NCBI GenBank assembly: GCA_036794395.1
Contig: DAIRGS010000032.1
Span: 1-37,899 of the forward strand
Source: DASXMX01 sp036794395
GTDB lineage: Bacteria; Planctomycetota; Phycisphaerae; Tepidisphaerales; Tepidisphaeraceae
Reading direction: 5' to 3'
DNA length: 37,899 nucleotides
The notes under the pieces are model-generated. The model saw only the letters and a program-made list of their open reading frames with translations, searched no databases and was not told where the DNA came from. Position 1 is the stretch's first letter. Every line of letters starts with the position of its first letter. Below, in pieces: positions 1 through 6,490 of this stretch. The translations under genes were made by a program, and so were the position numbers.

Positions 1-6
1 GCCCTA

Positions 7-32
7 CCCTCCCCCGGCGTACCGGTGGAGGG
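7..32. repeat. GC-rich hairpin, REP-like
   Basis: An 11-bp stem with one mismatch (CCCTCCCCCGG / CCGGTGGAGGG) closes a 4-nt loop CGTA. No T-run follows it on the plus strand, and on the minus strand the T-run precedes rather than follows the stem. It is therefore not a canonical intrinsic terminator. It resembles the dispersed intergenic palindromes common in large planctomycete genomes. That is inference; copy number cannot be judged from one window. Confidence 0.5.
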
Positions 33-187
33 AAAAAGAGGGCAGCCGCCGAAACTGTCACGCACCCGTTCCTTTTTCCGGCTGTGTCCGTACGATCCTG
101 GCCTGGTTCCAGGCGTATTATGTCGGCGTTACTCGTTAACCCGCGTTTTGAATCGAAGGATTAAAAATCCGCTTCAGCAACCAAGGA

Positions 188-1249
188 ATGGCGTTTTCAC
201 TCCTCCAACCCCTGCATTCGATCCCCCACGCCTTCCTGGACGTGGAGACCACGGGCGCGTCCGCCGACTTCGGCCATCGAGTGATTGAATTGGGAATTGT
301 CCGTTACGAGAACGGCATGAAGGTCGCCGAGTATCAGCAACTCATCGACCCCCAGCGTCGCGTCAGCCCCGGGGTTACCGTTCTCACCGGCATCTCCCAG
401 CAAATGGTCGATGGCCAGCCCACCTTCGCCCAGCAATTTCCCGCGGCCATGGAATTGCTCAATGGCGCTATGATCCTCGGCCATAACGTCCGGTTCGACC
501 TCTCCTTCCTTGCTAAAGAATTTCGTCGCTCTGGCCACGACATTTCCCAAGCCCTCAACAACGCGCCGGTTCTTGATACGGTTCGCATCGCCCGCCGTCG
601 ATTCGGTCGAGGCGGAAATGGCCTTCAAACCCTCGCCCCGCGCCTGGGCGTGCAGCCCACCTGCGCCCACCGCGCCCTGGCAGATGCCGTCACCACAGCA
701 TTGGTTTTTGAACGCCTCATGGAGCCGGTAGGGGGGTGGAAAATGTGCCTGTGCGACGCTATCCGCGAGCAGGGCGGCCCGATGGGCCTCCTCCCAGTTA
801 ATAACCCGCGCGAAAGCCTGCTCCCGCTCGAACTTGAAGAAGCCCTCGAGCAGCGCAAGCCCGTCATGATGGAATACCTGGATGCCCGCCAATCCCGAAC
901 CCAACGGGTCATCCAACCCCTTCACGTGCGCCGTTCCAATGGCGAGTTGATGTTGGTCGCACACTGTCACCTTCGCGGCGAACAACGGACCTTCAAGCTC
1001 GAACGCATCGTCCAACTCACGAAGGTAGACCCGGAGAATCCATCCAGCTCGTCGGTCCCCCTTGCGACGCATTGCGACGCTGCTCAAACTGTGCTTCTCG
1101 AATCCTCGCCGGTTTCCTGTATAGAATCCCCTCATGTCGAATCCCCCGAACCCGCAAACCCCGGGACCCAGGATCACCCAGCTTGGAGCCCGCTCCCACC
1201 TGACGCCATCCCAGATCGACCAGCCGAGATCGATTCTGGAAGTCTTTGA
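188..1249 (+). CDS. DnaQ-type DEDDh 3'-5' exonuclease with C-terminal WYL domain
   Basis: A 353-residue protein. The N-terminal ~185 residues carry the three exonuclease motifs of the DnaQ/PolC-epsilon family: DVETTG near residue 18 (Exo I), GHNVRFDLSFL near 97 (Exo II) and CAHRALADA near 158 (Exo III epsilon, with the catalytic His and Asp). It should remove nucleotides from DNA or RNA 3' ends using two metal ions. Residues about 215-280 (from LEEALEQRKPVMMEYLDA to FKLERIVQL) match a WYL domain, which usually binds ligand or nucleic acid and regulates its partner. The last ~70 residues are low-complexity and overlap queF out of frame. AAGGA abuts the ATG with no spacing, so the start is not well supported by a Shine-Dalgarno site. 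Exonuclease assignment is strong; WYL assignment is good. The biological role (proofreading-like, repair or defence) is unknown. Confidence 0.88.
   Translation: MAFSLLQPLHSIPHAFLDVETTGASADFGHRVIELGIVRYENGMKVAEYQQLIDPQRRVSPGVTVLTGISQQMVDGQPTFAQQFPAAMELLNGAMILGHNVRFDLSFLAKEFRRSGHDISQALNNAPVLDTVRIARRRFGRGGNGLQTLAPRLGVQPTCAHRALADAVTTALVFERLMEPVGGWKMCLCDAIREQGGPMGLLPVNNPRESLLPLELEEALEQRKPVMMEYLDARQSRTQRVIQPLHVRRSNGELMLVAHCHLRGEQRTFKLERIVQLTKVDPENPSSSSVPLATHCDAAQTVLLESSPVSCIESPHVESPEPANPGTQDHPAWSPLPPDAIPDRPAEIDSGSL
1122..1127 (+). promoter_or_regulatory. candidate -10 element for queF (leaderless?)
   Basis: TAGAAT lies inside the end of the exonuclease gene, six nucleotides before the queF ATG. 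There is no Shine-Dalgarno motif between them. The distance suits transcription starting at or next to the A of the start codon, i.e. a leaderless mRNA. No convincing -35 element is seen, so this is a weak, pattern-based call. Confidence 0.3.
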
Positions 1250-1571
1250 AAACCCCCGGCCCGCCCGCGACTACCAGATCGAATTCGTCTTCCCTGAATT
1301 CACCAGCGTTTGCCCCGTGACCGGCCAACCCGATTTCGCCACCATCACCCTGCGCTACGTCCCGGACAAATGGTGCGTCGAAATGAAGAGCCTCAAGCTT
1401 TACTACTACGCCTATCGCAATAAAGGCATCTTCTATGAAGGCGTCGTCAACACGATCGCCGACGACCTGATCGAAGTCCTTAAGCCGCGAAAAATGACGG
1501 TGGTGGGTGCGTTCAATGTACGCGGCGGAATCGCCGGCACGGTAACGGTCGATTACATCGCATCGAAGTAA
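1134..1571 (+). CDS. queF: NADPH-dependent 7-cyano-7-deazaguanine (preQ0) reductase, type I
   Basis: QueF reduces the nitrile of preQ0 to the amine preQ1 in queuosine tRNA-modification synthesis, acting in the cytoplasm. At 145 residues the protein has the length of the single-domain (YkvM-type) enzymes. It shows FTSVCPVTGQPDFATI, with the nucleophilic Cys60 and the proton-relay Asp67, and CVEMKSLKLYYYAYRN, the substrate-binding motif. FYEGVVN follows, with Glu102; Tyr101 sits where the Bacillus enzyme has His. RGGI follows near residue 130. No alternative ATG, GTG or TTG exists between 1134 and the conserved domain, so the 116-nt overlap with the upstream gene appears real. No other queuosine gene is adjacent. 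Confidence 0.95.
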   Translation: MSNPPNPQTPGPRITQLGARSHLTPSQIDQPRSILEVFENPRPARDYQIEFVFPEFTSVCPVTGQPDFATITLRYVPDKWCVEMKSLKLYYYAYRNKGIFYEGVVNTIADDLIEVLKPRKMTVVGAFNVRGGIAGTVTVDYIASK

Positions 1572-1614
1572 CCCGCGCAAACGATGCACGCCACTCAGCT
1601 GCGGCACGATCGTT

Positions 1615-2490
1615 TCAGGTCGCCGTCGGCGATACTGATGTAATCGCGAAGTTAAACGTAAGGTCATTGTTTAATGTCACCACGATCGTCCCCGCGCCCG
1701 TGGCACCGGCGAATGCTCCTGTGCCGCCCGTGATCGTGTAACTGAGTGTTCCCGGGAAGGGGCTAAAACCGGCCTGCGGCGGTCCGGTCAGCGCCAGCGT
1801 CACCGAATTAAGTAACGCGTTGGCCATCGGCCCGGTCTGGGTCAGAGTCATCGTTCCAGTGGCATGACCGGTCGCATTGAATCCCGGAATCGTCACAAAC
1901 GCGTGCGCCGACACCGTGCCCAGGTCTCCGGCCGTCCCCGTGCCGTTAAACACATACCCTGCCCCAATGTCCGCCGCGGTCGGGGCCAGCGAATATTTCC
2001 CGCTGATCTGCCCATCAAGCAGGACATTCTTCGCAACCGCCGTAACGATTGCTCTGCTTCGGAACGTAGTCACAAGGCGCACCAGTGAGGTCGGCGTCGG
2101 GCCCGGCTTGGTTACCGTTACTTTTATTCCAAACGATCCGACCTTCTTGTAAGTATGGGTCCCATCCACCTCAAACCGGATTTGATCGAGGCCGACCACA
2201 CCCACCGGCTTAAGCGTGCCCACAGACGCAGTGCCATCACCCCACGAAATCGATGCGTGCAGATTTGTGCCGGGCGCGAGTGTGACGAACGTCCCGACGC
2301 TGGCCGTGAATGCCACACCCGCTTTTTCATGAAGCGTCACGCCTTGATTCGGCGCCGCGGTGACCGGCACCGTCCCAATCAGCAGGGGGGTCGGCGAAAT
2401 CGCCAGAAATGGCGTCACCGTCAGCAACTGACGGGACTCCAACGCCTCGATAAATGAACCGGAACGTGTAAGCGGGGTAGCATGTCGCAT
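1615..2490 (-). CDS. secreted PKD-domain protein with planctomycete LESRQLL signature
   Basis: I chose the ATG at 2490 because GGAGG stands nine bases before it; an upstream in-frame ATG at 2535 has no such site. The 291-residue product begins MRHATPLTRSGSFIEALESR followed by QLLTV, the short N-terminal motif (Pfam calls it Planc_extracel) marking many exported planctomycete proteins. About residues 60-145 form a PKD-like beta sandwich, shown by WGDGTAS and HTYKKVGSFGIKVTV. The C-terminal ~120 residues are Gly/Thr-rich with TGGTGAFAGATGAGT, reminiscent of AOC-barrel/dirigent-like proteins. It is probably a surface or extracellular structural protein. No enzymatic residues are recognisable. 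It lies tail-to-tail with queF (44-base gap). Confidence 0.8.
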   Translation of the reverse strand: MRHATPLTRSGSFIEALESRQLLTVTPFLAISPTPLLIGTVPVTAAPNQGVTLHEKAGVAFTASVGTFVTLAPGTNLHASISWGDGTASVGTLKPVGVVGLDQIRFEVDGTHTYKKVGSFGIKVTVTKPGPTPTSLVRLVTTFRSRAIVTAVAKNVLLDGQISGKYSLAPTAADIGAGYVFNGTGTAGDLGTVSAHAFVTIPGFNATGHATGTMTLTQTGPMANALLNSVTLALTGPPQAGFSPFPGTLSYTITGGTGAFAGATGAGTIVVTLNNDLTFNFAITSVSPTAT

Positions 2491-2705
2491 GATTAGGGTC
2501 CTCCAACCGTCTGGGGATCGCGAGTGATTGAACACTGTATTTGACCCTTACCTTCGGCTACACGTCAAATTAATTTTCATGCACAATCGGCTATTTGTGC
2601 GCCGCGCTCCCGGATGCCAATCAATGCGTATCTGTAAAGTGCAATGTAATTTGTTACTCAACTCAATTCGTCGTGCATCACTCGTCCCCCAAACCGTGCC
2701 CAAGC

Positions 2706-2711
2706 TATGAT
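2706..2711 (+). promoter_or_regulatory. candidate -10 element for sppA (leaderless?)
   Basis: TATGAT, one mismatch from TATAAT, ends eight nucleotides before the sppA ATG. No Shine-Dalgarno sequence is visible in the interval, the arrangement expected for a leaderless transcript. There is no clear -35 box. The support is positional only. Confidence 0.3.
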
Positions 2712-2719
2712 GTCCCACT

Positions 2720-3874
2720 ATGACCCAGCCACTTCCCCCCGGCCAAGGCCCTATCGATCCCCGAACGGCATTCAATCCGCCGCCACCGCCAGCCTCAAGG
2801 CCGATGATGCCGCCGCCGATGATGCAACCCCCTATGAATCAGCCGCCCATGCCATTCCCGCCCTTCATGCCCCCGCCCCCTCCCCGGCGCGGCGGCACGG
2901 GCTGGATGATCTTCAGCATCCTGCTCATCATGCTGCTGATGGGCTCCGTCCTGCTTAACATCATTTTCGGCATCGGCTTCGCCGTCAGCACCGTAGGCGG
3001 TCATGAGATTTCCCAGAATACCATCGTGAGCGGCTCGGCCGATCAGCAGGTCGCCGTCGTCGCGCTGAATGGTGTCATCACCGACGCCACCCGCCAGAAG
3101 GTTGAACAACTCATCCGCGAGGTCGAGGACACCCACAATCTCAAAGGCCTCATTCTCGACATCAACTCGCCCGGCGGCGAAGTGACCCCCTCCGATGAGA
3201 TCTACGAACGCATCGCCAAACTCAAACGCGACCATCCCAGCCTCGCAATCGCCGCGTCGATCCGCGGCATCGGCGCCAGCGGCGCGTACTACGCCGCCTG
3301 CGCCTGCGATCACCTGATTGCCGAGGAAACTACCATCACCGGCAGCATCGGCGTTCTCTGGCCCAACTACAACTATTCCAGCCTGATGCAAAAGTACGGC
3401 GTCAGCGACAACACCATCGTTTCCAATGGCGCCCCATACAAAGATGCCGGCTCGCCCACCCGTCCCCCTAACTCCGAAACCGACAACTACCTCCATGGCC
3501 TGATCGATTCCGAATTTGTTCGCTTCAAGTCCGTCGTGAAAACCGGACGCGGCGCCAAGCTCAAGCCAGGCGTCGATGAAATCGCCAATGGCAAAGCCTA
3601 TACAGCACAGGAGGCACTCGCCAATGGACTGATCGACGAGATCGGCTATCTCGACAAAGCCATCGCCTGGGTCGCCAAAACCGCCGCCCTCAGCAGTCCT
3701 AATGTCGTCCGCTATGAAGAAAAGCCGACGCTATTTGATCACTTTCCTTTCGCTAAACAGCAAGGCAGTCCCAGGATGTCCCTCCAGATCAATGGCATGA
3801 ACGTCGACGTCGACCAGAGCTTGCTCGACCGATTCACTCACCCACGTCCCATGGCAATCTTCCAGGGACGATGA
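2720..3874 (+). CDS. sppA: signal peptide peptidase SppA, S49 serine protease
   Basis: A 384-residue membrane protease that degrades leftover signal peptides in the membrane. The first ~60 residues are a striking Pro/Met-rich tail (runs of PPPPP, PPMMQPPMNQPP), presumably cytoplasmic. One transmembrane segment follows at about 62-92 (WMIFSILLIMLLMGSVLLNI). The S49 domain occupies about 110-330, with the oxyanion/substrate region INSPGGEV, the nucleophile Ser187 in GIGASGAYYAA, TGSIGV, and the general base Lys241 in PYKDAGSP. The Ser-Lys spacing (54) is like that of the Bacillus enzyme. It is the short single-domain form, not the 67-kDa tandem form. No operon partner; accD follows after a repeat-filled 276-base gap. 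Confidence 0.92.
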   Translation: MTQPLPPGQGPIDPRTAFNPPPPPASRPMMPPPMMQPPMNQPPMPFPPFMPPPPPRRGGTGWMIFSILLIMLLMGSVLLNIIFGIGFAVSTVGGHEISQNTIVSGSADQQVAVVALNGVITDATRQKVEQLIREVEDTHNLKGLILDINSPGGEVTPSDEIYERIAKLKRDHPSLAIAASIRGIGASGAYYAACACDHLIAEETTITGSIGVLWPNYNYSSLMQKYGVSDNTIVSNGAPYKDAGSPTRPPNSETDNYLHGLIDSEFVRFKSVVKTGRGAKLKPGVDEIANGKAYTAQEALANGLIDEIGYLDKAIAWVAKTAALSSPNVVRYEEKPTLFDHFPFAKQQGSPRMSLQINGMNVDVDQSLLDRFTHPRPMAIFQGR

Positions 3875-3928
3875 TGAGCCCAAACCGCAATCCCGATCAA
3901 GTGGATTGCTTAACCCGGAGAATTCAGG

Positions 3929-4069
3929 ATTCACCGCGGAGGCGCGGAGATCGCGGAGAATTCAAAGGAATTGAATGTGCGCACGTGCGCGATGAACTGT
4001 ACAGGGATTTTGCCCGTGACCTCTTTCGGGTTCTGCATTCTCTGCGTCCTCTGCGACTCTGCGGTGAAT
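3929..4069. repeat. long inverted repeat with 8-bp-phased GCGGAG/GCAGAG arms
   Basis: Arm 3929-3961 (ATTCACCGCGGAGGCGCGGA...) and arm 4037-4069 are inverted copies matching at 27 of 33 positions. The terminal ATTCACCGC/GCGGTGAAT is perfect and about 75 bases separate the arms. Within each arm a unit ending in C(G/A)GAG recurs at roughly 8-9 bases. The element fills most of the sppA-accD gap. It looks like a non-coding palindromic mobile or REP-class element; no ORF or transposase is present. Confidence 0.7.
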
Positions 4070-4108
4070 AGTCCGGGTAAGTATCCAAAATCAACTTTTT
4101 TCTCCCCT

Positions 4109-4140
4109 CCTCTTCGTGTCTTCGTGCCTTCGTGGTAAAC
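4109..4140. repeat. CTTCGTG-phased repeat arm
   Basis: TCTTCGTGTC TTCGTGCCTT CGTGGTAAAC is built from CTTCGTG units at 8-base spacing (on the other strand GTTTACCACGAAG...). It has the same architecture as the preceding element but a different sequence, and only one arm is present. It ends 10 bases before the accD start. Confidence 0.6.
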
Positions 4141-4150
4141 ATTTAGCTCG

Positions 4151-5011
4151 ATGTCCCAAATACCGAACGACAACAACCTCAAACTCGCCAAAGACCAGAA
4201 AGAAAGCGGAATTCCCGAAGGCCTGTGGGTCCGCTGCCCAGAGTGCGGCGACATGTTGTTCCGCAAAGTCATCGAGGAAGCCCTCCACGTCTGCCCCAAT
4301 TGCCAGCATCACTTCCGCATCTCCGCCCGCACCCGTGTCGAACAACTGGCCGATCCCGGCAGCTTTGAAGAGCGCTACGCCGATGTTGAACCCGTCGATA
4401 CCCTCAAATTTGTCGATCGCAAGGCGTACAAAGACCGCCTCCGGGCCGAGCAGCAAAAAACCGGCAATCGCGACGCCGTCGTGTGCGGCAGGGCATTTAT
4501 CAAAGGACGGCCAATCATGCTGGCCGTCATGGATCCCACCTTCATGATGGGCTCCATGGGCAGCGTTGTCGGCGAAAAAATCACCCGCACCATCGAAGCC
4601 GCTTCCGACGAAAAACTGCCGCTGCTCATCGTCAGTTGCTCCGGCGGCGCTCGCATGCAGGAATCAGCCCTTTCCCTGATGCAGATGGCCAAAACCAGCG
4701 CTGCCCTCGCCCGCCTCGACGACGCCAAACAGCTTTTCATCAGCCTGCTGGCGGATCCCACCACGGGCGGCGTCACCGCCAGCTTTGCCATGCTGGGCGA
4801 TTTCATTATCGCCGAGCCAAAAGCCCTCATTGGCTTTGCCGGCCCGCGCACCATCTGGAACACGATCAAAGTCGAGCTCCCCGACGGCTTCCAGCGCAGC
4901 GAATTTCTCAAAGACCACGGCTTCCTCGACTTCGTCGTCCACCGCAAAGACCTCCGCAACGAGATCGCCCGCCTGATGGACTACTGCGAAAATAAGCCGC
5001 GACCGGCCTAA
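4151..5011 (+). CDS. accD: acetyl-CoA carboxylase carboxyltransferase subunit beta
   Basis: AccD pairs with AccA to transfer the carboxyl group from carboxybiotin-BCCP to acetyl-CoA, the committed step of fatty-acid synthesis. The 286-residue length is typical. An N-terminal zinc ribbon is intact (Cys29, Cys32, Cys48, Cys51 in RCPECG and VCPNCQHHF). The crotonase-fold core shows SCSGGARMQE, DPTTGGVTASFAMLGD, and AEPKALIGFAGPR, which form the oxyanion hole and CoA site. The start at 4151 places the zinc ribbon at the usual distance. No clear Shine-Dalgarno sequence precedes it. accA is not in this window, so the two subunits are not co-transcribed here. Confidence 0.96.
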   Translation: MSQIPNDNNLKLAKDQKESGIPEGLWVRCPECGDMLFRKVIEEALHVCPNCQHHFRISARTRVEQLADPGSFEERYADVEPVDTLKFVDRKAYKDRLRAEQQKTGNRDAVVCGRAFIKGRPIMLAVMDPTFMMGSMGSVVGEKITRTIEAASDEKLPLLIVSCSGGARMQESALSLMQMAKTSAALARLDDAKQLFISLLADPTTGGVTASFAMLGDFIIAEPKALIGFAGPRTIWNTIKVELPDGFQRSEFLKDHGFLDFVVHRKDLRNEIARLMDYCENKPRPA

Positions 5012-5144
5012 TTTGTCGCATATTCTCCGGATCGCGCCCGCTATTCGCCAAACCGCGACACGTCACAATTCCATTAAATCCAACGTAATATCGGCGGGTC
5101 TGTCATTCACTTGACATCAGGATCCGGCACGCCGTTTGTTAGCC

Positions 5145-5555
5145 ATGTGCTCAATGGTTTCGCAGATTGTTCCTATCTCGACGCGCTTTCCGGCGGACAG
5201 CCAAGAGGTCTTGATCGTCGAGGACGAACAGAGCGCCCGCCGGGCCTTGAGCCTGCTTCTATGCTCGTGCGGATTTCACCCCCAGACTTTCCGCACAGCT
5301 GAAGAAGCCGTTTTCTGGCTCCAAGGCGGGGCGCAGCCGGGTGCCGCCCTCGTCGATCTCGATCTTCCGGGGATGGATGGAATCGAACTCATCAGCAAGT
5401 TGCGTAAACTCAGCCCCCTTACCCGGCCCATACTGGTCACTGCAACCGATGAAGATACACTGGTCCGCCGCCTGAAGCCCGATCCAATTCCATACCTCCG
5501 CAAGCCAGTGAATTTTGACGCCCTTCTTACCTTCCTCAACCCACAGCCCTCATAA
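5145..5555 (+). CDS. stand-alone response-regulator receiver domain protein
   Basis: A single CheY-like receiver of about 136 residues with no output domain. The acidic pair is in VLIVEDEQ, the phospho-acceptor Asp is in LVDLDLPGMDG, the switch Thr is in LVTATDED, and the conserved Lys is in YLRKPV. It would be phosphorylated by a histidine kinase and act through protein-protein contacts. The start is uncertain: a TTG at 5136 and ATGs at 5145 and 5154 are in frame and none has a good Shine-Dalgarno site. I took the first ATG. The REC fold itself begins near 5205. A TTGACA hexamer at 5111 lacks a convincing -10 partner. No cognate kinase is adjacent. Confidence 0.82.
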   Translation: MCSMVSQIVPISTRFPADSQEVLIVEDEQSARRALSLLLCSCGFHPQTFRTAEEAVFWLQGGAQPGAALVDLDLPGMDGIELISKLRKLSPLTRPILVTATDEDTLVRRLKPDPIPYLRKPVNFDALLTFLNPQPS

Positions 5556-5671
5556 CCCGCCTATTACCGGCCCGCCAAACTCCCGCCGGTTCGTTCGTTG
5601 TGACGCACGACAAATGGCTCTTTTTACCAGCCGCGAACGGCCGATGAATTGCCACACACAGGGATCTTCCC

Positions 5672-5699
5672 TTGCCACTCGGACGACATCCCATAGAAT
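5672..5699 (+). promoter_or_regulatory. candidate sigma70-type promoter
   Basis: TTGCCA (5672-5677, five of six to TTGACA) and TAGAAT (5694-5699, five of six to TATAAT) are 16 bases apart. They stand about 70 bases upstream of the gene at 5769. This is the best-spaced -35/-10 pair I found in an intergenic region of the window. Confidence 0.4.
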
Positions 5700-5768
5700 G
5701 TCATCCCTACAAATACCGGCCTTGCACGTGTTTGCGATGCACGGCCCAGCGGCGGAAGGAGCTATCTC

Positions 5769-6098
5769 ATGAATCTCATGTATGCCGTCGAGCGACTGCT
5801 CGACACCGGTTGGTGTCCCCTCGATCAAGACCTCGAACGCCTCCCCGATGGTCGCAGCTATCCTTCCGTTTTTTCCGTCCAGCGCGAATTCACCCGCGCC
5901 GGCCTTGAACTCTCCATCAAACACAACCTCGTATTCGACTGCTACCGCGCCACCTGGGCCCCCGTCGGTGAAATCGCCTCCGAAGGCCGCACCGACGAAC
6001 GCCACGGCATCGTCATCGGATCCTGCGAACGCGAAGCTGCCGTCTACGCCCTCAGCCAACTCCGCGAAGCCCAACAACTGGAACTCGTTCCGAGCTGA
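5769..6098 (+). CDS. hypothetical protein, 109 aa
   Basis: No family recognised. The start is well supported: GGAAGGAG lies eight bases before the ATG, and a candidate promoter sits upstream. The product is a soluble mixed alpha/beta protein (LMYAVERLLDTGWCPLDQDL, YPSVFSVQREFTRAGLELSI, ending EREAAVYALSQLREAQQLEL) with no signal peptide or membrane segment. Two Cys residues (CPL, FDCYR) and one GSCERE are not arranged as a metal site. It is monocistronic between the receiver gene and the DUF433 gene. A lineage-restricted planctomycete protein is my guess. Confidence 0.7.
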   Translation: MNLMYAVERLLDTGWCPLDQDLERLPDGRSYPSVFSVQREFTRAGLELSIKHNLVFDCYRATWAPVGEIASEGRTDERHGIVIGSCEREAAVYALSQLREAQQLELVPS

Positions 6099-6212
6099 TC
6101 GACGCGAGTATTAACACGATAGTTTCCCAATTTCTGCTCGACCTCACCCAACCTGCGCCTTCGCGCCGGATGGGGAGTGCTCTTTCTGCTGGAATCGACG
6201 ATTCCGCACAGA

Positions 6213-6218
6213 TAAAAT
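6213..6218 (+). promoter_or_regulatory. candidate -10 element for the DUF433 gene (leaderless?)
   Basis: TAAAAT ends six bases before the ATG at 6225 with no Shine-Dalgarno motif between. The geometry is the same as upstream of queF, sppA and the DUF2103-like gene. Confidence 0.3.
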
Positions 6219-6224
6219 CCAGAT

Positions 6225-6449
6225 ATGCAGATCCTTGATCGCATTACAGTAGACGCCAACCAATGCGGCGGTCGTCCCTGCATTTGCGGGACACGTTTTC
6301 GCGTGGTGGATCTGCTTGAACTGCTCGCTGCCGGTGCATCTCACCAAGAAATTATTGCTGACTACGGTTTCCTCGAGCCGGCTGACATACAGGCCACATT
6401 GCTTTACGCAGCTCGTCTGGCCGACCACCCCGTTGTGCCGGCCGCATGA
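6225..6449 (+). CDS. DUF433 antitoxin-like protein
   Basis: A 74-residue protein with the full DUF433 pattern: DRITVDANQCGGRPCICGTR, then FRVVDLLELLAAGASHQEI, then DYGFLEPADIQATLLYAA. DUF433 proteins are small helix-turn-helix-like proteins encoded directly upstream of DUF5615 PIN-like nucleases in predicted VapBC-type toxin-antitoxin pairs. The stop codon TGA overlaps the ATG of such a toxin reading frame (ATGA at 6446), the usual coupling. The toxin, however, is truncated after ten codons, so the antitoxin is now an orphan. It may be functionless or may have been retained as an anti-addiction gene or transcriptional regulator. Confidence 0.88.
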   Translation: MQILDRITVDANQCGGRPCICGTRFRVVDLLELLAAGASHQEIIADYGFLEPADIQATLLYAARLADHPVVPAA

Positions 6450-6475
6450 AGTTCCTCGTGGACAATCAATTGCCG
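6446..6475 (+). pseudogene. 5' stub of a DUF5615 PIN-like toxin gene
   Basis: The frame overlapping the DUF433 stop begins MKFLVDNQLP, the hallmark N-terminus of DUF5615 nucleases, which contains the first catalytic Asp. After this tenth codon the similarity stops abruptly. The sequence passes within about 15 bases into the 3' end of the opposing PVC cytochrome gene (stop at 6491). The remaining ~100 codons of a normal toxin are missing, so no active nuclease can be made. The junction near 6476 marks a deletion or rearrangement breakpoint. Confidence 0.72.
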
Positions 6476-6490
6476 GTCTATGATCTGGCT

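Noticed and set aside
25..288. Plus-strand open frame at the window start
   Set aside because: Basic and Pro-rich, starts inside a palindrome, and overlaps the exonuclease N-terminus out of frame.
5111..5140. TTGACA at 5111 as promoter of the receiver gene
   Set aside because: The only -10 candidate at 18 bases, TTTGTT, matches poorly and lies almost on the start codon.
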